From Ogataea parapolymorpha DL-1 (Eukaryota > Ascomycota > Pichiomycetes > Pichiales > Pichiaceae), in NCBI RefSeq assembly GCF_000187245.1, contig NC_027860.1:992001-1056000 (forward strand): a DNA stretch of 64,000 nt. The letters run 5' to 3'. The stretch's first letter is position 1, and each line of letters opens with the position of its first letter. The position numbers and the translations under genes are program-made. Below the pieces are notes generated by a model. That model saw only the letters and a list, made by a program, of their open reading frames with translations, had not been told where the DNA came from and did no database searches. Positions 8,696 to 17,822 of the stretch are shown piece by piece.

Positions 8696-9973
8696 ATGTC
8701 TTCTAAACAGGTCAGCTTTGGAGACTTGCCGATCGAATCTTCTGATGATGAGCATCAATCACAAGATGAAGAGAAGAGTGAAGAATTGACGATTCTAGAA
8801 GAATACAAGCTTTGGCGAAAGAATTGTCGATACATGTACGATTTCATCAGCGAGACCGCGTTGACATGGCCCTCATTATCCATACAGTGGATCCCGGGCG
8901 GCACATTCGAGAACAAAACGAAGGACACAAAGATTTCCAAAACTAGAAACCTTCTTTTGACTACCCATACTTCTGGAGAAGATGTCAACTATTTGAAAAT
9001 AGCGTCCACTCAAATACCTGCTTCAATTTGGGGAAATGGACCCGAAATCAGCCCCGAGGAGCTACAGCAAATCAACTCTAGACTCCGGATCTCCAAGAAG
9101 CTAGACCAGGAATCAGAAATCAATAGAGTGCGCGCTATGCCGCAAAATTCTAGAATTATTTCCACGATCAATGGTAAGGGAGACGTTTTTGTGTACCATT
9201 TGGACGCTAAAATGAACGAAGAAAATAGGACTAGACTCGTACATCATACCGAAAATGGCTATGGATTGAGCTGGAACCCAATTGTGGAGGGAGAGCTAGC
9301 TACGTGTTCTGACGACCAAACGGTGGCCGTGTGGGACATCACTCGCTCGGGGGCAGAGATCACGCCTATTAATGTGTTTACTAGCCATACAAGCATTGTC
9401 AATGATGTTAGGTGGCACACCTTTAGCGGCAACTCACTGGGTTCTGTGTCTGAGGACAAACATTTCATTTACCAAGACAAAAGGACAAAAGAACCAGCCA
9501 TTGATACCATTTTGAGCACCAAAACCAGCTTCAACACTCTTTGCTTCTCGAGATTCTCAAAATACTTATTTTCTGCCGGTGGTGAAGATGGAAACGTGTA
9601 CCTTTATGACTTGAGAGATGTTTCCAAGCCCCTTCATATAATGATGGGACACACAAAATCTATTACGAACCTAGAGTGGGATCCGTTCCACGAGAATATA
9701 GTTGGATCTTCCTCCTCCGATCGCCGCATAATATTGTGGGATATCAATAAGATCGGTAAAGAACAATTGCAAGATGAGATGGAAGACGGTGTTCCTGAGC
9801 TACTTATGATGCACGGTGGACATACAGGTGGAATCAACGATTTCCAGTTTAGCGAAGAGATCCCATGGACTGTGGCTAGTTGTGCAGATGACAACATCGT
9901 CCATCTTTGGAAAGTGAATAGGAAAGTCGTTGAGGAAGAGCCTTCAGAAGTTGATTTGTCTGAGCTCGAATGA
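8696..9973 (+). CDS. HAT2: histone-binding WD40 protein, HAT1-complex subunit (HAT2, RbAp46/48 family)
   Basis: A 425-residue protein with the N-terminal RbAp46/48 helix (EEYKLWRKNCRYMYDFISETALTWPSL in part: EEYKLW, YDFISETALTWPSL) and seven WD repeats ending VHLWKV. Near the C-terminus EDGVPELLMMHGGHTGGINDF closely matches Hat2 (EDGVPELIMVHAGH). Hat2 guides Hat1 acetylation of new histone H4. Msi1/Cac3 is the close paralogue, but the spacing and the EDGVPELL block favour Hat2. The ATG at 8696 is used; upstream in-frame residues lack an ATG and would overlap the GSKIP start. It ends about 90 bp before IMG1. Confidence 0.88.
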   Translation: MSSKQVSFGDLPIESSDDEHQSQDEEKSEELTILEEYKLWRKNCRYMYDFISETALTWPSLSIQWIPGGTFENKTKDTKISKTRNLLLTTHTSGEDVNYLKIASTQIPASIWGNGPEISPEELQQINSRLRISKKLDQESEINRVRAMPQNSRIISTINGKGDVFVYHLDAKMNEENRTRLVHHTENGYGLSWNPIVEGELATCSDDQTVAVWDITRSGAEITPINVFTSHTSIVNDVRWHTFSGNSLGSVSEDKHFIYQDKRTKEPAIDTILSTKTSFNTLCFSRFSKYLFSAGGEDGNVYLYDLRDVSKPLHIMMGHTKSITNLEWDPFHENIVGSSSSDRRIILWDINKIGKEQLQDEMEDGVPELLMMHGGHTGGINDFQFSEEIPWTVASCADDNIVHLWKVNRKVVEEEPSEVDLSELE

Positions 9974-10062
9974 TACAATAGTAAGTTACCCGGTGTTCGT
10001 AATTTTCCACAAATTTTCAAGCTTTTTTGATTTTTCGTGATAGCTAGCTAGGACTTTCGACC

Positions 10063-10609
10063 ATGCTTCGAGTGCTCCGTTTGAAACCAGCTCAAATGAT
10101 CTCAAGGTCATTTGCAGTGAGGATGTTTTCCCTGTCAAATGGTATGTTACTGATTTTTATCGCTTTTGTTCTTTTGGTTCTAACTCTCAGCTGTCGCCAA
10201 ACAATCAATGACTGTTTACGAGCCTTTGCCGAAACTCAGAGGTGGTCAGCCTCTTATGGACTACATTAGAGAGGCTCAATACAAGAAATTAGATCCTTCT
10301 GGAGAGAAAAGAAAATTGATTGACCGCTCAAATCCTGAAAGACTAAGATCAGGCGACATAGTGAGTGTCTTCTACAAAAATCAAAAGCCAGTCAATGGTA
10401 CGATCATCATGGTGAAGAGAAGTGGCGTTGCCTCTGCAATACTACTCAGAAACAAAATTACAGGTTTGGGTGTCGAAGTGAATGTGCCTATTTTCAATCC
10501 GAACGTGATGAGAATAGATATTTTGCGCAGACCTGCAAGTTACAGACCGAGAAACAGACACTACTACATCCGTAACAGCAGGCTTGATGTTAAGGAGATT
10601 AAGATGTAG
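10063..10609 (+). CDS. IMG1: mitochondrial ribosomal protein bL19m (IMG1), two exons
   Basis: Joined from 10063-10141 and 10191-10609, giving 165 residues (169 in S. cerevisiae). Exon 1 encodes a basic mitochondrial presequence (MLRVLRLKPAQMISRSFAVRMFSL in short pieces: MLRVLRLKP, SRSFAVRMF). After splicing the protein continues AVAKQSMTVYEPLP and then the bL19 core: GDIVSVFYKNQKPVNGTIIMV and GLGVEVNVPIFNPNV. The end, NSRLDVKEIKM, is basic. bL19m is part of the large mitoribosomal subunit and IMG1 is needed to keep mitochondrial DNA. Without splicing the first exon runs into unrelated residues. Confidence 0.92.
10142..10190 (+). other. intron of IMG1 (49 bases)
   Basis: Donor GTATGT at 10142, branch site TTCTAAC at 10178-10184, acceptor CAG ending at 10190, only six bases past the branch motif. 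Splicing after G10141 joins to CT10191 to make an alanine codon and keeps the bL19m frame. This short branch-to-acceptor distance is a useful template for other introns here. Confidence 0.9.
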
Positions 10610-10769
10610 GATAATTGTATATAGTTTAAGCGCATTTAGATACACGATTACAGTACGACAATTTTCATGTCGCAACTGGAAGATCTAATTTGTAGCGGCG
10701 AGTTTTCCAAAAAATAAAAGAAAAAGTTGGACATCGATAACAATCTGAATTATTTATCCTTTATCGATT

Positions 10770-11885
10770 ATGTTTTCTTTGGCAATATTTGCATTGGTTG
10801 GAACCTGTTTTGCCGAACAGGAGTCCAAGAGTTTTTCTGAATATAGCTGGCCTGAATTGGCTGAAATGAGTTTACTTGAGAGGCTCAAGCTTTATCCTTG
10901 GAAATTGGAGATGATTTCCGTCGGCTTCATTGCAGCTTATGTGTTGACCTTCTTCATCGGCTCGAAGTACAACGATAAGCTGGTGAACAACTTCCTGAAA
11001 GGAAATCTGGATCTCCTGAAAGAACAATTCTCCCAAGTTGGTGTTACAAGATCAAAATTGTTGGCCAAAGATGATTCTGAACATTATGCATTCTATGCCA
11101 CTGGAAGACTCAACATCGAGTCATTGACTGCTAAGTTCAAGCTTCAACCAAGACAAAATGTTTTTGTGTGGTTTTTGGAGCTAGTGTTTGACTTTTTCAC
11201 TGGAACTGTGGCTCCTCCTCAAGATGTTGTCGACCTGACTTTTCAAATTGATAGTCAAGCAAGCTCTAATTATGATGACTTTATCTGGGCCATTGTCTCA
11301 AAGGATAACATGAACCAGCTTAGAAAGGATAACTATTTCCTTTCTTTGACCAAGACCTCTGAATCTAACAAACTCCCTGTCGAGTTTGTTTTTATGAATG
11401 AAGTGCCAGAAATGAATGAAATCTTGCACCACAAGAAGTTTAATGCTGTGCTGGAGAAGTGTAAAGCAATTTTGAAGTTCGTTGCTGTGACTGACCAGAG
11501 CAGCGAAAAGCCCGAAACTGTGAGCGATACCACTCCAAGCAAGAAAATAGTGGTTCAGCTTAGAATTCCTAAATCATCTACAGAATTGGAAGCTGCTCAC
11601 GAGCTTCTGAAATTTTTGTTGAATGACTACATTGACTACGTTGTAAGCAAAGCCTCGTTTAGAGCTGAGCTTACGCGTAGATGCAAGAAGACCAGGGAGG
11701 CGGAAGTTTCTAAGTTGAAGAGATTAGAGGAAGATTTGAAGAAGGAGCAATTGGCAGCAAAAAAGCTTGAGGACCAAAAGAAACAAAAGGCTGGTTTGAA
11801 TGCAGATGAACAACGTAAGCTTGAAAAGAAGCAATTGGAAAGAAAACAAAGAAGACAGATGGGCAAACAAAAGATAAGACAGTGA
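10770..11885 (+). CDS. ER membrane protein of the CCDC47 family (DUF1682; YNR021W-like)
   Basis: A 371-residue protein with a cleavable signal peptide (MFSLAIFALVGTCFA), one membrane segment near 49-63 (ISVGFIAAYVLTFFIG), a central DUF1682 domain, and a very basic Lys/Glu/Gln coiled tail from about 300 (KKTREAEVSKLKRLEEDL in part) ending GKQKIRQ. The S. cerevisiae counterpart is YNR021W, and the animal homologue CCDC47 is part of the PAT/multipass translocon chaperone at the ER. The basic tail in CCDC47 reaches the ribosome exit tunnel; a similar role here is an inference. The gene sits among other YNR02x homologues. Confidence 0.85.
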   Translation: MFSLAIFALVGTCFAEQESKSFSEYSWPELAEMSLLERLKLYPWKLEMISVGFIAAYVLTFFIGSKYNDKLVNNFLKGNLDLLKEQFSQVGVTRSKLLAKDDSEHYAFYATGRLNIESLTAKFKLQPRQNVFVWFLELVFDFFTGTVAPPQDVVDLTFQIDSQASSNYDDFIWAIVSKDNMNQLRKDNYFLSLTKTSESNKLPVEFVFMNEVPEMNEILHHKKFNAVLEKCKAILKFVAVTDQSSEKPETVSDTTPSKKIVVQLRIPKSSTELEAAHELLKFLLNDYIDYVVSKASFRAELTRRCKKTREAEVSKLKRLEEDLKKEQLAAKKLEDQKKQKAGLNADEQRKLEKKQLERKQRRQMGKQKIRQ

Positions 11886-11939
11886 TTGATGAAGTTGAAA
11901 TATTAAAAGGTGTATAATTTTAATTTTCATTGAACGTTA

Positions 11940-12881
11940 TTACATTTTCTTTCCTGTCAATTTATATACGCGTCCTGTAGGTGAATTGAAGCATTCCACT
12001 ATTCCCCTTCCGGTCATTAAACTTAGGCTCCAGATCATGTTCAGCCCGTTGTACTTGACGAAATTGCTCTGATTCGCCTCATATTTCATTCTCAAATCGT
12101 CTTCTAGTATTTGTTCAAACTTTGTCGTCTTGATAATTTTATAGATGACCATATTGGATCCCTTCACCAATCTCCAAAAAGGTCCAAGGTTTGGAAGAGT
12201 CAAGGTAAACCATTCATTAATAGGCGAAAAAGTTAGGAATCCGGAATCTATCAAAATTCTGGGATTGAGGCCATGTTTCGAGAGTAGCGTTGCAGGAATT
12301 GCCTCAACATTGGGATAATTTTGTAGCAAGTTCATGAAACGGGAGCTGATTTGATCTGACTTCGTATGTTGCGCAATCAAGCTTCTCAAATCTTCGGTAA
12401 GAATAATATAGCGGACGTTCTCTTGAGGATGCGAAATGAGCTTTAAACGCCCCATAATGGCCAACTTTTCCACACGGGAATCAACAAATGTCTCCATGTT
12501 CGGTAGTATTGCATATAACTGGTCGAGAGCGACAACATCAGGGTAAGATGATCTGAGGGCAGATAGCTTTGCCTTTGTTTTCGACGACAGCTTTGGCTTG
12601 GAAAGGAAGTCAAACTTGATCTTCATCACAAATTCTATACAACCCATAAGGATCTCCAAATTTCTGTCGTCATCATCGTCTTCTAGATTAGATTCGAAAT
12701 AAAGGTCATTTAGGTTTAAAGATTCAAATCCAGGAATAGGACTGAATATATTCACCGAATAATCAAGAATATGATATTGTTCTCCGGTAGGGACATTTTG
12801 AGTTTGTTTTCTGGGTGAGTTAGATGTCTTTTTTGCCTTCGTTGGTGACTCAAACTTATTCGCTGAAAACCCTATAGCCAT
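11940..12881 (-). CDS. STK19 homologue (winged-helix DNA-binding protein)
   Basis: A 313-residue protein starting MAIGFSANKFESPTKAKK; the codon five positions upstream is TTG, so the ATG is used. From about 100 on it aligns in order with human STK19: LYAILPNMETFVDSRVEKL (STK19 VYSLVPDRTVADRQLKEL), IILTEDLRSLI (IIFTEDYRTRV), GSNMVIYKIIKTTKFEQIL (GRQAVLSMVRKAKYRELLL) and a last piece CFNSPTGRVYKL (CISTTSGTLLRL). STK19 was named as a kinase but consists of tandem winged helices and acts in transcription-coupled repair. There is no kinase motif here either. The N-terminus is a short disordered basic stretch with an SPRK motif, and an acidic DDDDD run follows at about 70-75. I know of no S. cerevisiae orthologue. 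Confidence 0.8.
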   Translation of the reverse strand: MAIGFSANKFESPTKAKKTSNSPRKQTQNVPTGEQYHILDYSVNIFSPIPGFESLNLNDLYFESNLEDDDDDRNLEILMGCIEFVMKIKFDFLSKPKLSSKTKAKLSALRSSYPDVVALDQLYAILPNMETFVDSRVEKLAIMGRLKLISHPQENVRYIILTEDLRSLIAQHTKSDQISSRFMNLLQNYPNVEAIPATLLSKHGLNPRILIDSGFLTFSPINEWFTLTLPNLGPFWRLVKGSNMVIYKIIKTTKFEQILEDDLRMKYEANQSNFVKYNGLNMIWSLSLMTGRGIVECFNSPTGRVYKLTGKKM

Positions 12882-12967
12882 AAAAAGAGCTATCAAATAA
12901 ATTAATTTCCTTTTCCCTTTCTTCGCAACGTTGATTATATATATATCGATCTATTTACAATATAACC

Positions 12968-13639
12968 TTAGTTAACATTCACACCAATCGTGAACCTGTG
13001 CACAAGTTTTTCGCCGTCGCGCAAGTCGGTTAGCTGTGCAGAGTAGACGCCATCCTCGTGAATGTAATCTATATGATTTTCTTCTTGATCCAAAATGTCT
13101 AACTTCAAGCGAGAGTCCGCGAAAAATGCATTCACCTGGTCTGGATCCTCATTTTGTTTCAAACCTTGTGTAACCATTCTATTCAAGGTCATGAGCACTC
13201 TGCTTCCCGAGATTGGGTTCCGCAATTTGTTGTTAGACTTCTCGGCTCTGAACAAGACGCGACGAGGTAATTTTGCGATGATTGCATCTCTCTCAGAGCC
13301 AAGTAATTGATTCAAATCAAAAGATATCAGATCATCCAAAGTCAATGTTTGTGACTCAGTCTCCTCTTTTTCCGGGCCCTTGGACATCAGGTCCGACTCC
13401 TTCGGCTCAACCACAGGAATTCTAGGTTTAGAGTCAGGCAAGTGCATGTACACTGCTCCGTTTTTCGGATGGAGTCGATTTATCATAACGCTCGGTTTCA
13501 CTTGCACTATTTGTCCTTTGACCCCGATAGTCGGAAAATCTTTTAATAACTGGACTGGTATCCGTTTTCTTTTACTAACGGCAGAATACCTGACACCAAA
13601 ATGGGTAATGCGACCCTGGATTGCTCGAGTCACAAACAT
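12968..13639 (-). CDS. MRPL50: mitochondrial ribosomal protein bL9m (MRPL50)
   Basis: A 223-residue protein with a basic mitochondrial presequence (MFVTRAIQGRITHFGVRYSA) and then the bL9 signature KRIPVQLLKDFPTIGVKGQIV with VKPSVMINRLHPKNGAVYM. It belongs to the large mitoribosomal subunit. It is longer than S. cerevisiae Mrpl50 (139), the extra part being a C-terminal domain after an acidic linker at about 80-105. In S. cerevisiae MRPL50 is YNR022C, next to YNR021W; the YNR021W-like gene is one gene away here. It lies on the same strand as STK19 and BUD23. Confidence 0.88.
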   Translation of the reverse strand: MFVTRAIQGRITHFGVRYSAVSKRKRIPVQLLKDFPTIGVKGQIVQVKPSVMINRLHPKNGAVYMHLPDSKPRIPVVEPKESDLMSKGPEKEETESQTLTLDDLISFDLNQLLGSERDAIIAKLPRRVLFRAEKSNNKLRNPISGSRVLMTLNRMVTQGLKQNEDPDQVNAFFADSRLKLDILDQEENHIDYIHEDGVYSAQLTDLRDGEKLVHRFTIGVNVN

Positions 13640-13728
13640 GTCCTGAGTGTACTTGTACTTAATTGGAAAATTTTTTAAAAAAATACTCCAGTCGCGACAT
13701 ATTATCTTGCAATAAATATTACAGTAGT

Positions 13729-14544
13729 TCAGAAACGAGGCTTCCGTCTTCTTCCCGTAAATTTCGAGTCTTGTGCCACCGTTTTTCCTCGTCTCTTCAT
13801 CAGCTCTTTCTTCCTATGGATGTATTCTTTCTTTGTCTCCAGAGCTTTCATCATCTTCTTGCTCATTTTCTTCTCTTTTTTTGGTGTGGTAGACTCGACT
13901 TCCATATTGCCCAAATTTAATGGACGATCGCTGTGTCCTGCTTGTAAAACCAAATAATGCTTCTTGTTCTTTTTGGATTCTGGATCATCCACCACGACTC
14001 CACATTGAAATCCCGCCACTTTGGCTGCGCTAGTGATTTGTATAATCTGATTTTCGTTTGCCGGATAAAATTGACCAACAAACTTTCCTCCTCGTTTCAA
14101 AGCTGCATATAATGTGTTAAAAAAGCGAGCTAATCGCACTTTTGGCTCGCTTGTTGTGCTATCAGCATTACAAAGCCACTGAATAGCAGAGATGGATATA
14201 GCGGCGTCGAATGTACCGGCTCTGAATGGAACTCCACAGCCCATATCACTTAAAAAAAGGTCTCCTTCAACTTCTCTGTCAAGAGCAGTCGCGAGCATGC
14301 TTGGAGCAATATCCATTCCAACCCATATTTGGTTCTCTTCGGTTAAAATCTCACCCGAAAGACCGGATCCACATCCCACATCAAGTATGAAATGTGTTTT
14401 TTCAGGATCAAGGTTCAATAATTCCAGAGATCTCAACGTCATTTGAGCCTGAATGTGTTGCACTCTTGTAGATTCGGTATATTTTCTTGATTCGCGATCA
14501 TTGTAGAATATTTCAGGTGGGGCAATCTGCTCAGGACGAGACAT
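13729..14544 (-). CDS. BUD23: 18S rRNA (guanine-N7) methyltransferase
   Basis: Bud23, with Trm112, methylates G1575 of 18S rRNA (yeast numbering) and is needed for small-subunit export. The 271-residue protein (275 in yeast) opens MSRPEQIAPPEIFYND and has a class I SAM-binding fold, with motif I ILDVGCGSGLSGEIL at about 53-67 and ISISAIQWLCNAD further on. The C-terminal nuclear-type basic block runs from EKKMSKKMMKALETKKEY to GRRRKPRF and is conserved in the family. The start is the only ATG in context. It is divergent from the sterol acyltransferase, as BUD23 (YCR047C) and ARE1 (YCR048W) are in S. cerevisiae. Confidence 0.96.
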   Translation of the reverse strand: MSRPEQIAPPEIFYNDRESRKYTESTRVQHIQAQMTLRSLELLNLDPEKTHFILDVGCGSGLSGEILTEENQIWVGMDIAPSMLATALDREVEGDLFLSDMGCGVPFRAGTFDAAISISAIQWLCNADSTTSEPKVRLARFFNTLYAALKRGGKFVGQFYPANENQIIQITSAAKVAGFQCGVVVDDPESKKNKKHYLVLQAGHSDRPLNLGNMEVESTTPKKEKKMSKKMMKALETKKEYIHRKKELMKRRGKTVAQDSKFTGRRRKPRF

Positions 14545-14801
14545 TATGTATACCTAGTGTTGATCTTCTGAATTCAATAGAATTTTGACAAATTTTTTTT
14601 TAACTTTATCGTTTGCGCCCCTGAGCCGCAAATATTGCTTGGCTGTGTATCATTTGAGAGAGATTCAAAGAGGTTCTTTATAAGTTACAAAAAAAAGATA
14701 AGGAGTTTATCAGATTGTTAACTAGCATCCAGTCATTCAATCCAGAAAGTGTGTTTGTTGTATTCTCAGTTTGCCAATTGCTTAACTAGTGTTTCGCCAC
14801 A

Positions 14802-16385
14802 ATGCAGCCGGAAGAGATCAGACCTGCTGAACTAAGAAGACCGGAGTCCACGGAATCCAGCATGAATGCGCGACTCAAGATTATAGATAAGAACTCAGGA
14901 AAAGAGCGACGTTCCATCCTAGAGGATGATGAATATGAGGGTGACAGTTCCAGTGAGAGAAAGCAGTCAATTCCAAAACCTCCCGCAACAACAGTTTCCC
15001 GGGCTCCACCAGACAAGGCCTTCAGATTTCGGAGAGATGGATCCTTTAGGTCAAAATGGGATGACCTCACTTTTAAACCGAGACAGTCAATATTCGACCA
15101 AGAAGTGAAATTTGGCTCCAAGTTTTACGGCCTTTTTGTTGCCTTCTGGTTTTGTGTCTTTTTTGGTGGGCTCAACGTTGTGTTCAACTACCATGTCAAA
15201 TATGGATATCTTGCCAACTTCAGAATCATTAATATTATGTCGGATAATCTCTTAGGTGTTGCCTTGGTGGACTTGCTGATGTACTTAATGATGTACGTTC
15301 CTGTTTTCATTCAGATGCTGGTGAAAAGGAACGTAATTAAGTGGAACAGACTCGGTTGGGTGATACAATCAATTTATGAGATCTTCTTTCTAACATTCTT
15401 CTTATATTTGGCAGAGTACCTCAATTTTCCATGGATTGCAAAGATCTTCTTACTGTTGCACTCATTGGTGCAGTTAATGAAAATACATTCATATGCATTC
15501 TTCAATGGCTATCTTTGGTCAATCAAAGATGAACTACAATATTCTGAAGGCTACCTGAAAAAGCACGAAGGTGACCTGGCTGATGAAACTAGAATACCTT
15601 TGACTAAATCCGTGGAATTTTGCAAGTTTGAATTAAAGGTTCAGTCTTCCGAACAACCATTCCCAAACAACATATCATTTAGCAATTTCTTCTTGTACAC
15701 CATGTATCCCACATTGGTGTATCAGATTGATTACCCAAGAACTGAGAGGATAAGGAAAGGGTATCTTTTTACCAAAATTGCAGGTATTTTTGGTGTCATT
15801 TTCTTGATGATCACTATATCTGAGACATACTTATACCCAATGGTGGTCAAATGCTTGGAGCTCAGAGAAACACAGTCAATTTACTACAGAATGAAGATGT
15901 ACCCGATGATCATTATTGAGTTCATCCCGCCTTTCCTTGGCGTCTATTTATTAGTGTTTTATCTCATTTGGGAGCTTATTTTGAATGCTATTGCAGAATT
16001 GTCTTACTTTGCCGATAGAGAATTCTACGGCTACTGGTGGAACTCGGTCGATTGGAATGCATATGCTCGGGATTGGAATATTGTTGTCCACAAGTTTCTT
16101 CTCCGGCATGTGTATCATTCTTCCATCAGCGCTCTTCAATTGAACAAAACAGGAGCGACTATTTTTACCTTCTTGCTCAGTTCAGTTGTCCATGAGCTTG
16201 CAATGTTTGTTATATTCAAGCGTCTAAGGGGCTATTTGCTCATGTTGCAGATGAGTCAGCTACCCTTGGTGCAATTAAGCAAAACCAAATTGATGAGGGA
16301 TAGAAAGGTTCTAGGCAATTGCATATTCTGGTTTGGTATAGTTTTGGGGCCAAGTCTTATGTGCACAATGTACTTGGTGTTCTAG
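14802..16385 (+). CDS. ARE2: sterol O-acyltransferase (ARE1/ARE2, MBOAT family)
   Basis: Esterifies ergosterol with acyl-CoA in the ER for storage in lipid droplets. The 527-residue protein has a hydrophilic N-terminus of about 105 residues, eight or nine membrane segments, and the catalytic histidine at 464 in SSVVHELAMFVIF. HKFLLRHVYHSS (430-441) and the C-terminal GPSLMCTMYLVF match ARE2. The family motif FYxDWWN appears as FYGYWWN (408-414), with tyrosine in place of aspartate at 411. S. cerevisiae has two copies, ARE1 and ARE2; here I see one, among homologues of neighbours of both. It is shorter than Are2 (642) because of a reduced N-terminus. Confidence 0.93.
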   Translation: MQPEEIRPAELRRPESTESSMNARLKIIDKNSGKERRSILEDDEYEGDSSSERKQSIPKPPATTVSRAPPDKAFRFRRDGSFRSKWDDLTFKPRQSIFDQEVKFGSKFYGLFVAFWFCVFFGGLNVVFNYHVKYGYLANFRIINIMSDNLLGVALVDLLMYLMMYVPVFIQMLVKRNVIKWNRLGWVIQSIYEIFFLTFFLYLAEYLNFPWIAKIFLLLHSLVQLMKIHSYAFFNGYLWSIKDELQYSEGYLKKHEGDLADETRIPLTKSVEFCKFELKVQSSEQPFPNNISFSNFFLYTMYPTLVYQIDYPRTERIRKGYLFTKIAGIFGVIFLMITISETYLYPMVVKCLELRETQSIYYRMKMYPMIIIEFIPPFLGVYLLVFYLIWELILNAIAELSYFADREFYGYWWNSVDWNAYARDWNIVVHKFLLRHVYHSSISALQLNKTGATIFTFLLSSVVHELAMFVIFKRLRGYLLMLQMSQLPLVQLSKTKLMRDRKVLGNCIFWFGIVLGPSLMCTMYLVF

Positions 16386-16406
16386 CAGTATCCCTATTTA
16401 CACTTG

Positions 16407-17096
16407 CTATCTATATATAGTCTCAAATGGTCTTGTGTCATTGAAACAGCTTCTGAAAACTTCTTCCACAACTTCTTCCGCATGTTGTTTGTCTTTGCAC
16501 TTGGGATGATTAATAACACTCAGTATTGCTTTTCGCTTAACACAAGCCTGGTGCCCTTTTGCGTATCTCATGAACCCTAATCTTCTTTTGAATTCTGTGA
16601 CAATAGCACACTCTCCACTTAGTGACGCTGCACGAATTTCGGTGCAAGCATGATGTCTGATATCTCCCCAATCCACTTTGAATCTAGTGTTATCATACCA
16701 GTGGACAAGCTCATGAGATAGGGTGTCGTTAAGAACCCATCTGTTATCGATGTAGTTGGCACAAAGTTGAACTCCCAGACCAGGATTAAAACCACCATAT
16801 CTTGGAACGGTACAGATTTCACAATTAATTTTCGCTGGATCCACGTAACCTCCTGCTCGACGGATCTGGTCAATCATGAATGTGACCGTTGGAGAATACT
16901 GAAGCATGAAGTCTTTGTATTCGTTACATTTAGCACACTGTTCCGTTTCGGTTTTTATCTTTCGCTCTTCTTCGTACGCAACTTTCTCTTGATCTGTGAG
17001 ATTTATGCCTGTCTTATACTTGAGCGTTCGTATCCACCAATTAAAACCTGAGGATGCATCCGAAGCATTTAACGTTTTAGTCGGCTCGTTACTCAT
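16407..17096 (-). CDS. ATP23: mitochondrial inner-membrane metalloprotease/chaperone ATP23
   Basis: A 229-residue M76-family protein with the zinc motif HELVH at 128-132 (TLSHELVHWYD), preceded by cysteine pairs CAKC (54-57) and CEIC (92-95) and followed by a CTEIRAASLSGEC block. Atp23 works in the intermembrane space, where it processes the Atp6 precursor and assists F0 assembly. Length is near the yeast value (227). It converges on the sterol acyltransferase with 21 bp between stops. ATP23 (YNR020C) is next to ARE2 (YNR019W) in the same arrangement in S. cerevisiae. Confidence 0.95.
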   Translation of the reverse strand: MSNEPTKTLNASDASSGFNWWIRTLKYKTGINLTDQEKVAYEEERKIKTETEQCAKCNEYKDFMLQYSPTVTFMIDQIRRAGGYVDPAKINCEICTVPRYGGFNPGLGVQLCANYIDNRWVLNDTLSHELVHWYDNTRFKVDWGDIRHHACTEIRAASLSGECAIVTEFKRRLGFMRYAKGHQACVKRKAILSVINHPKCKDKQHAEEVVEEVFRSCFNDTRPFETIYR

Positions 17097-17148
17097 TGCG
17101 GACTGTCAAAGAAAAAAAAAACGAAAATTAATCTATTTGAACCAGATC

Positions 17149-17799
17149 ATGTCGAACATATGGATTGCAGCCTCAGATAATAATATAGACAAGGTTAGGC
17201 AGTATATTGAGTCAGGAAGTTATACTGCAAATTCGAAAGATCCTAATGGTTATACTCCCATGCACGCTGCTGCAAGTTATGGTCACTTAGACCTCCTCAA
17301 ATATCTTGTTTCTCAAGGCGGAGACATCAATATTCAGGACTCTGATGGCGATACTCCTTTGCATCACGTAGAAACTCTGGAGGCTGCTAAATTCTTGATT
17401 GAAGAGCTCAGAGCTGATTTCAAGATCAAGAACAAGGATGGTTTAACTCCAGCTAAATATCAAGAGGAAGAGGATGAGTATCCTGAACTCATTGAATATT
17501 TGTCGTCTTTGGAGAAGCTAGGCACCTTGCCTGCTATGAAAACCGGTATGGAAGCATTACAAAACAACCTGGAACTCCCAAGTGGTGAAAGAGTGAAGAT
17601 GTATCTGTCTAAGGATTCTGATGAAAATCTGAGCGACGAACTGATTCAGAGACGAAAAGAAATTGAAAGCATTATGAATGATGACCTTACTGAGGAGCAG
17701 AAAGATGAGAAACTAAGGAGTATAATTTTAGGAGTGGTATCAGGTAACGTTCATCAATTAAAGGAGTCAGATGCCCCAGAGTCCAAGAGACAGCGATAA
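17149..17799 (+). CDS. ankyrin-repeat protein (YCR051W-like)
   Basis: A 216-residue protein starting MSNIWIAASDNNIDKVRQYIESG; the open frame extends upstream but over the ATP23 promoter, and this ATG fits the family. Three ankyrin repeats cover roughly 1-125 (GYTPMHAAASYGHLDLLKYL, then GDTPLHHVETLEAAKFLI, then a repeat ending at the EEEDEYPELIEYL helix). The second half is acidic and helical. S. cerevisiae YCR051W (222 aa) has the same build and no known biochemical function; it lies two genes from THR4. Divergent from ATP23 with about 50 bp between starts. Confidence 0.88.
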   Translation: MSNIWIAASDNNIDKVRQYIESGSYTANSKDPNGYTPMHAAASYGHLDLLKYLVSQGGDINIQDSDGDTPLHHVETLEAAKFLIEELRADFKIKNKDGLTPAKYQEEEDEYPELIEYLSSLEKLGTLPAMKTGMEALQNNLELPSGERVKMYLSKDSDENLSDELIQRRKEIESIMNDDLTEEQKDEKLRSIILGVVSGNVHQLKESDAPESKRQR

Positions 17800-17822
17800 T
17801 CACAATATATATTACTGAAACA

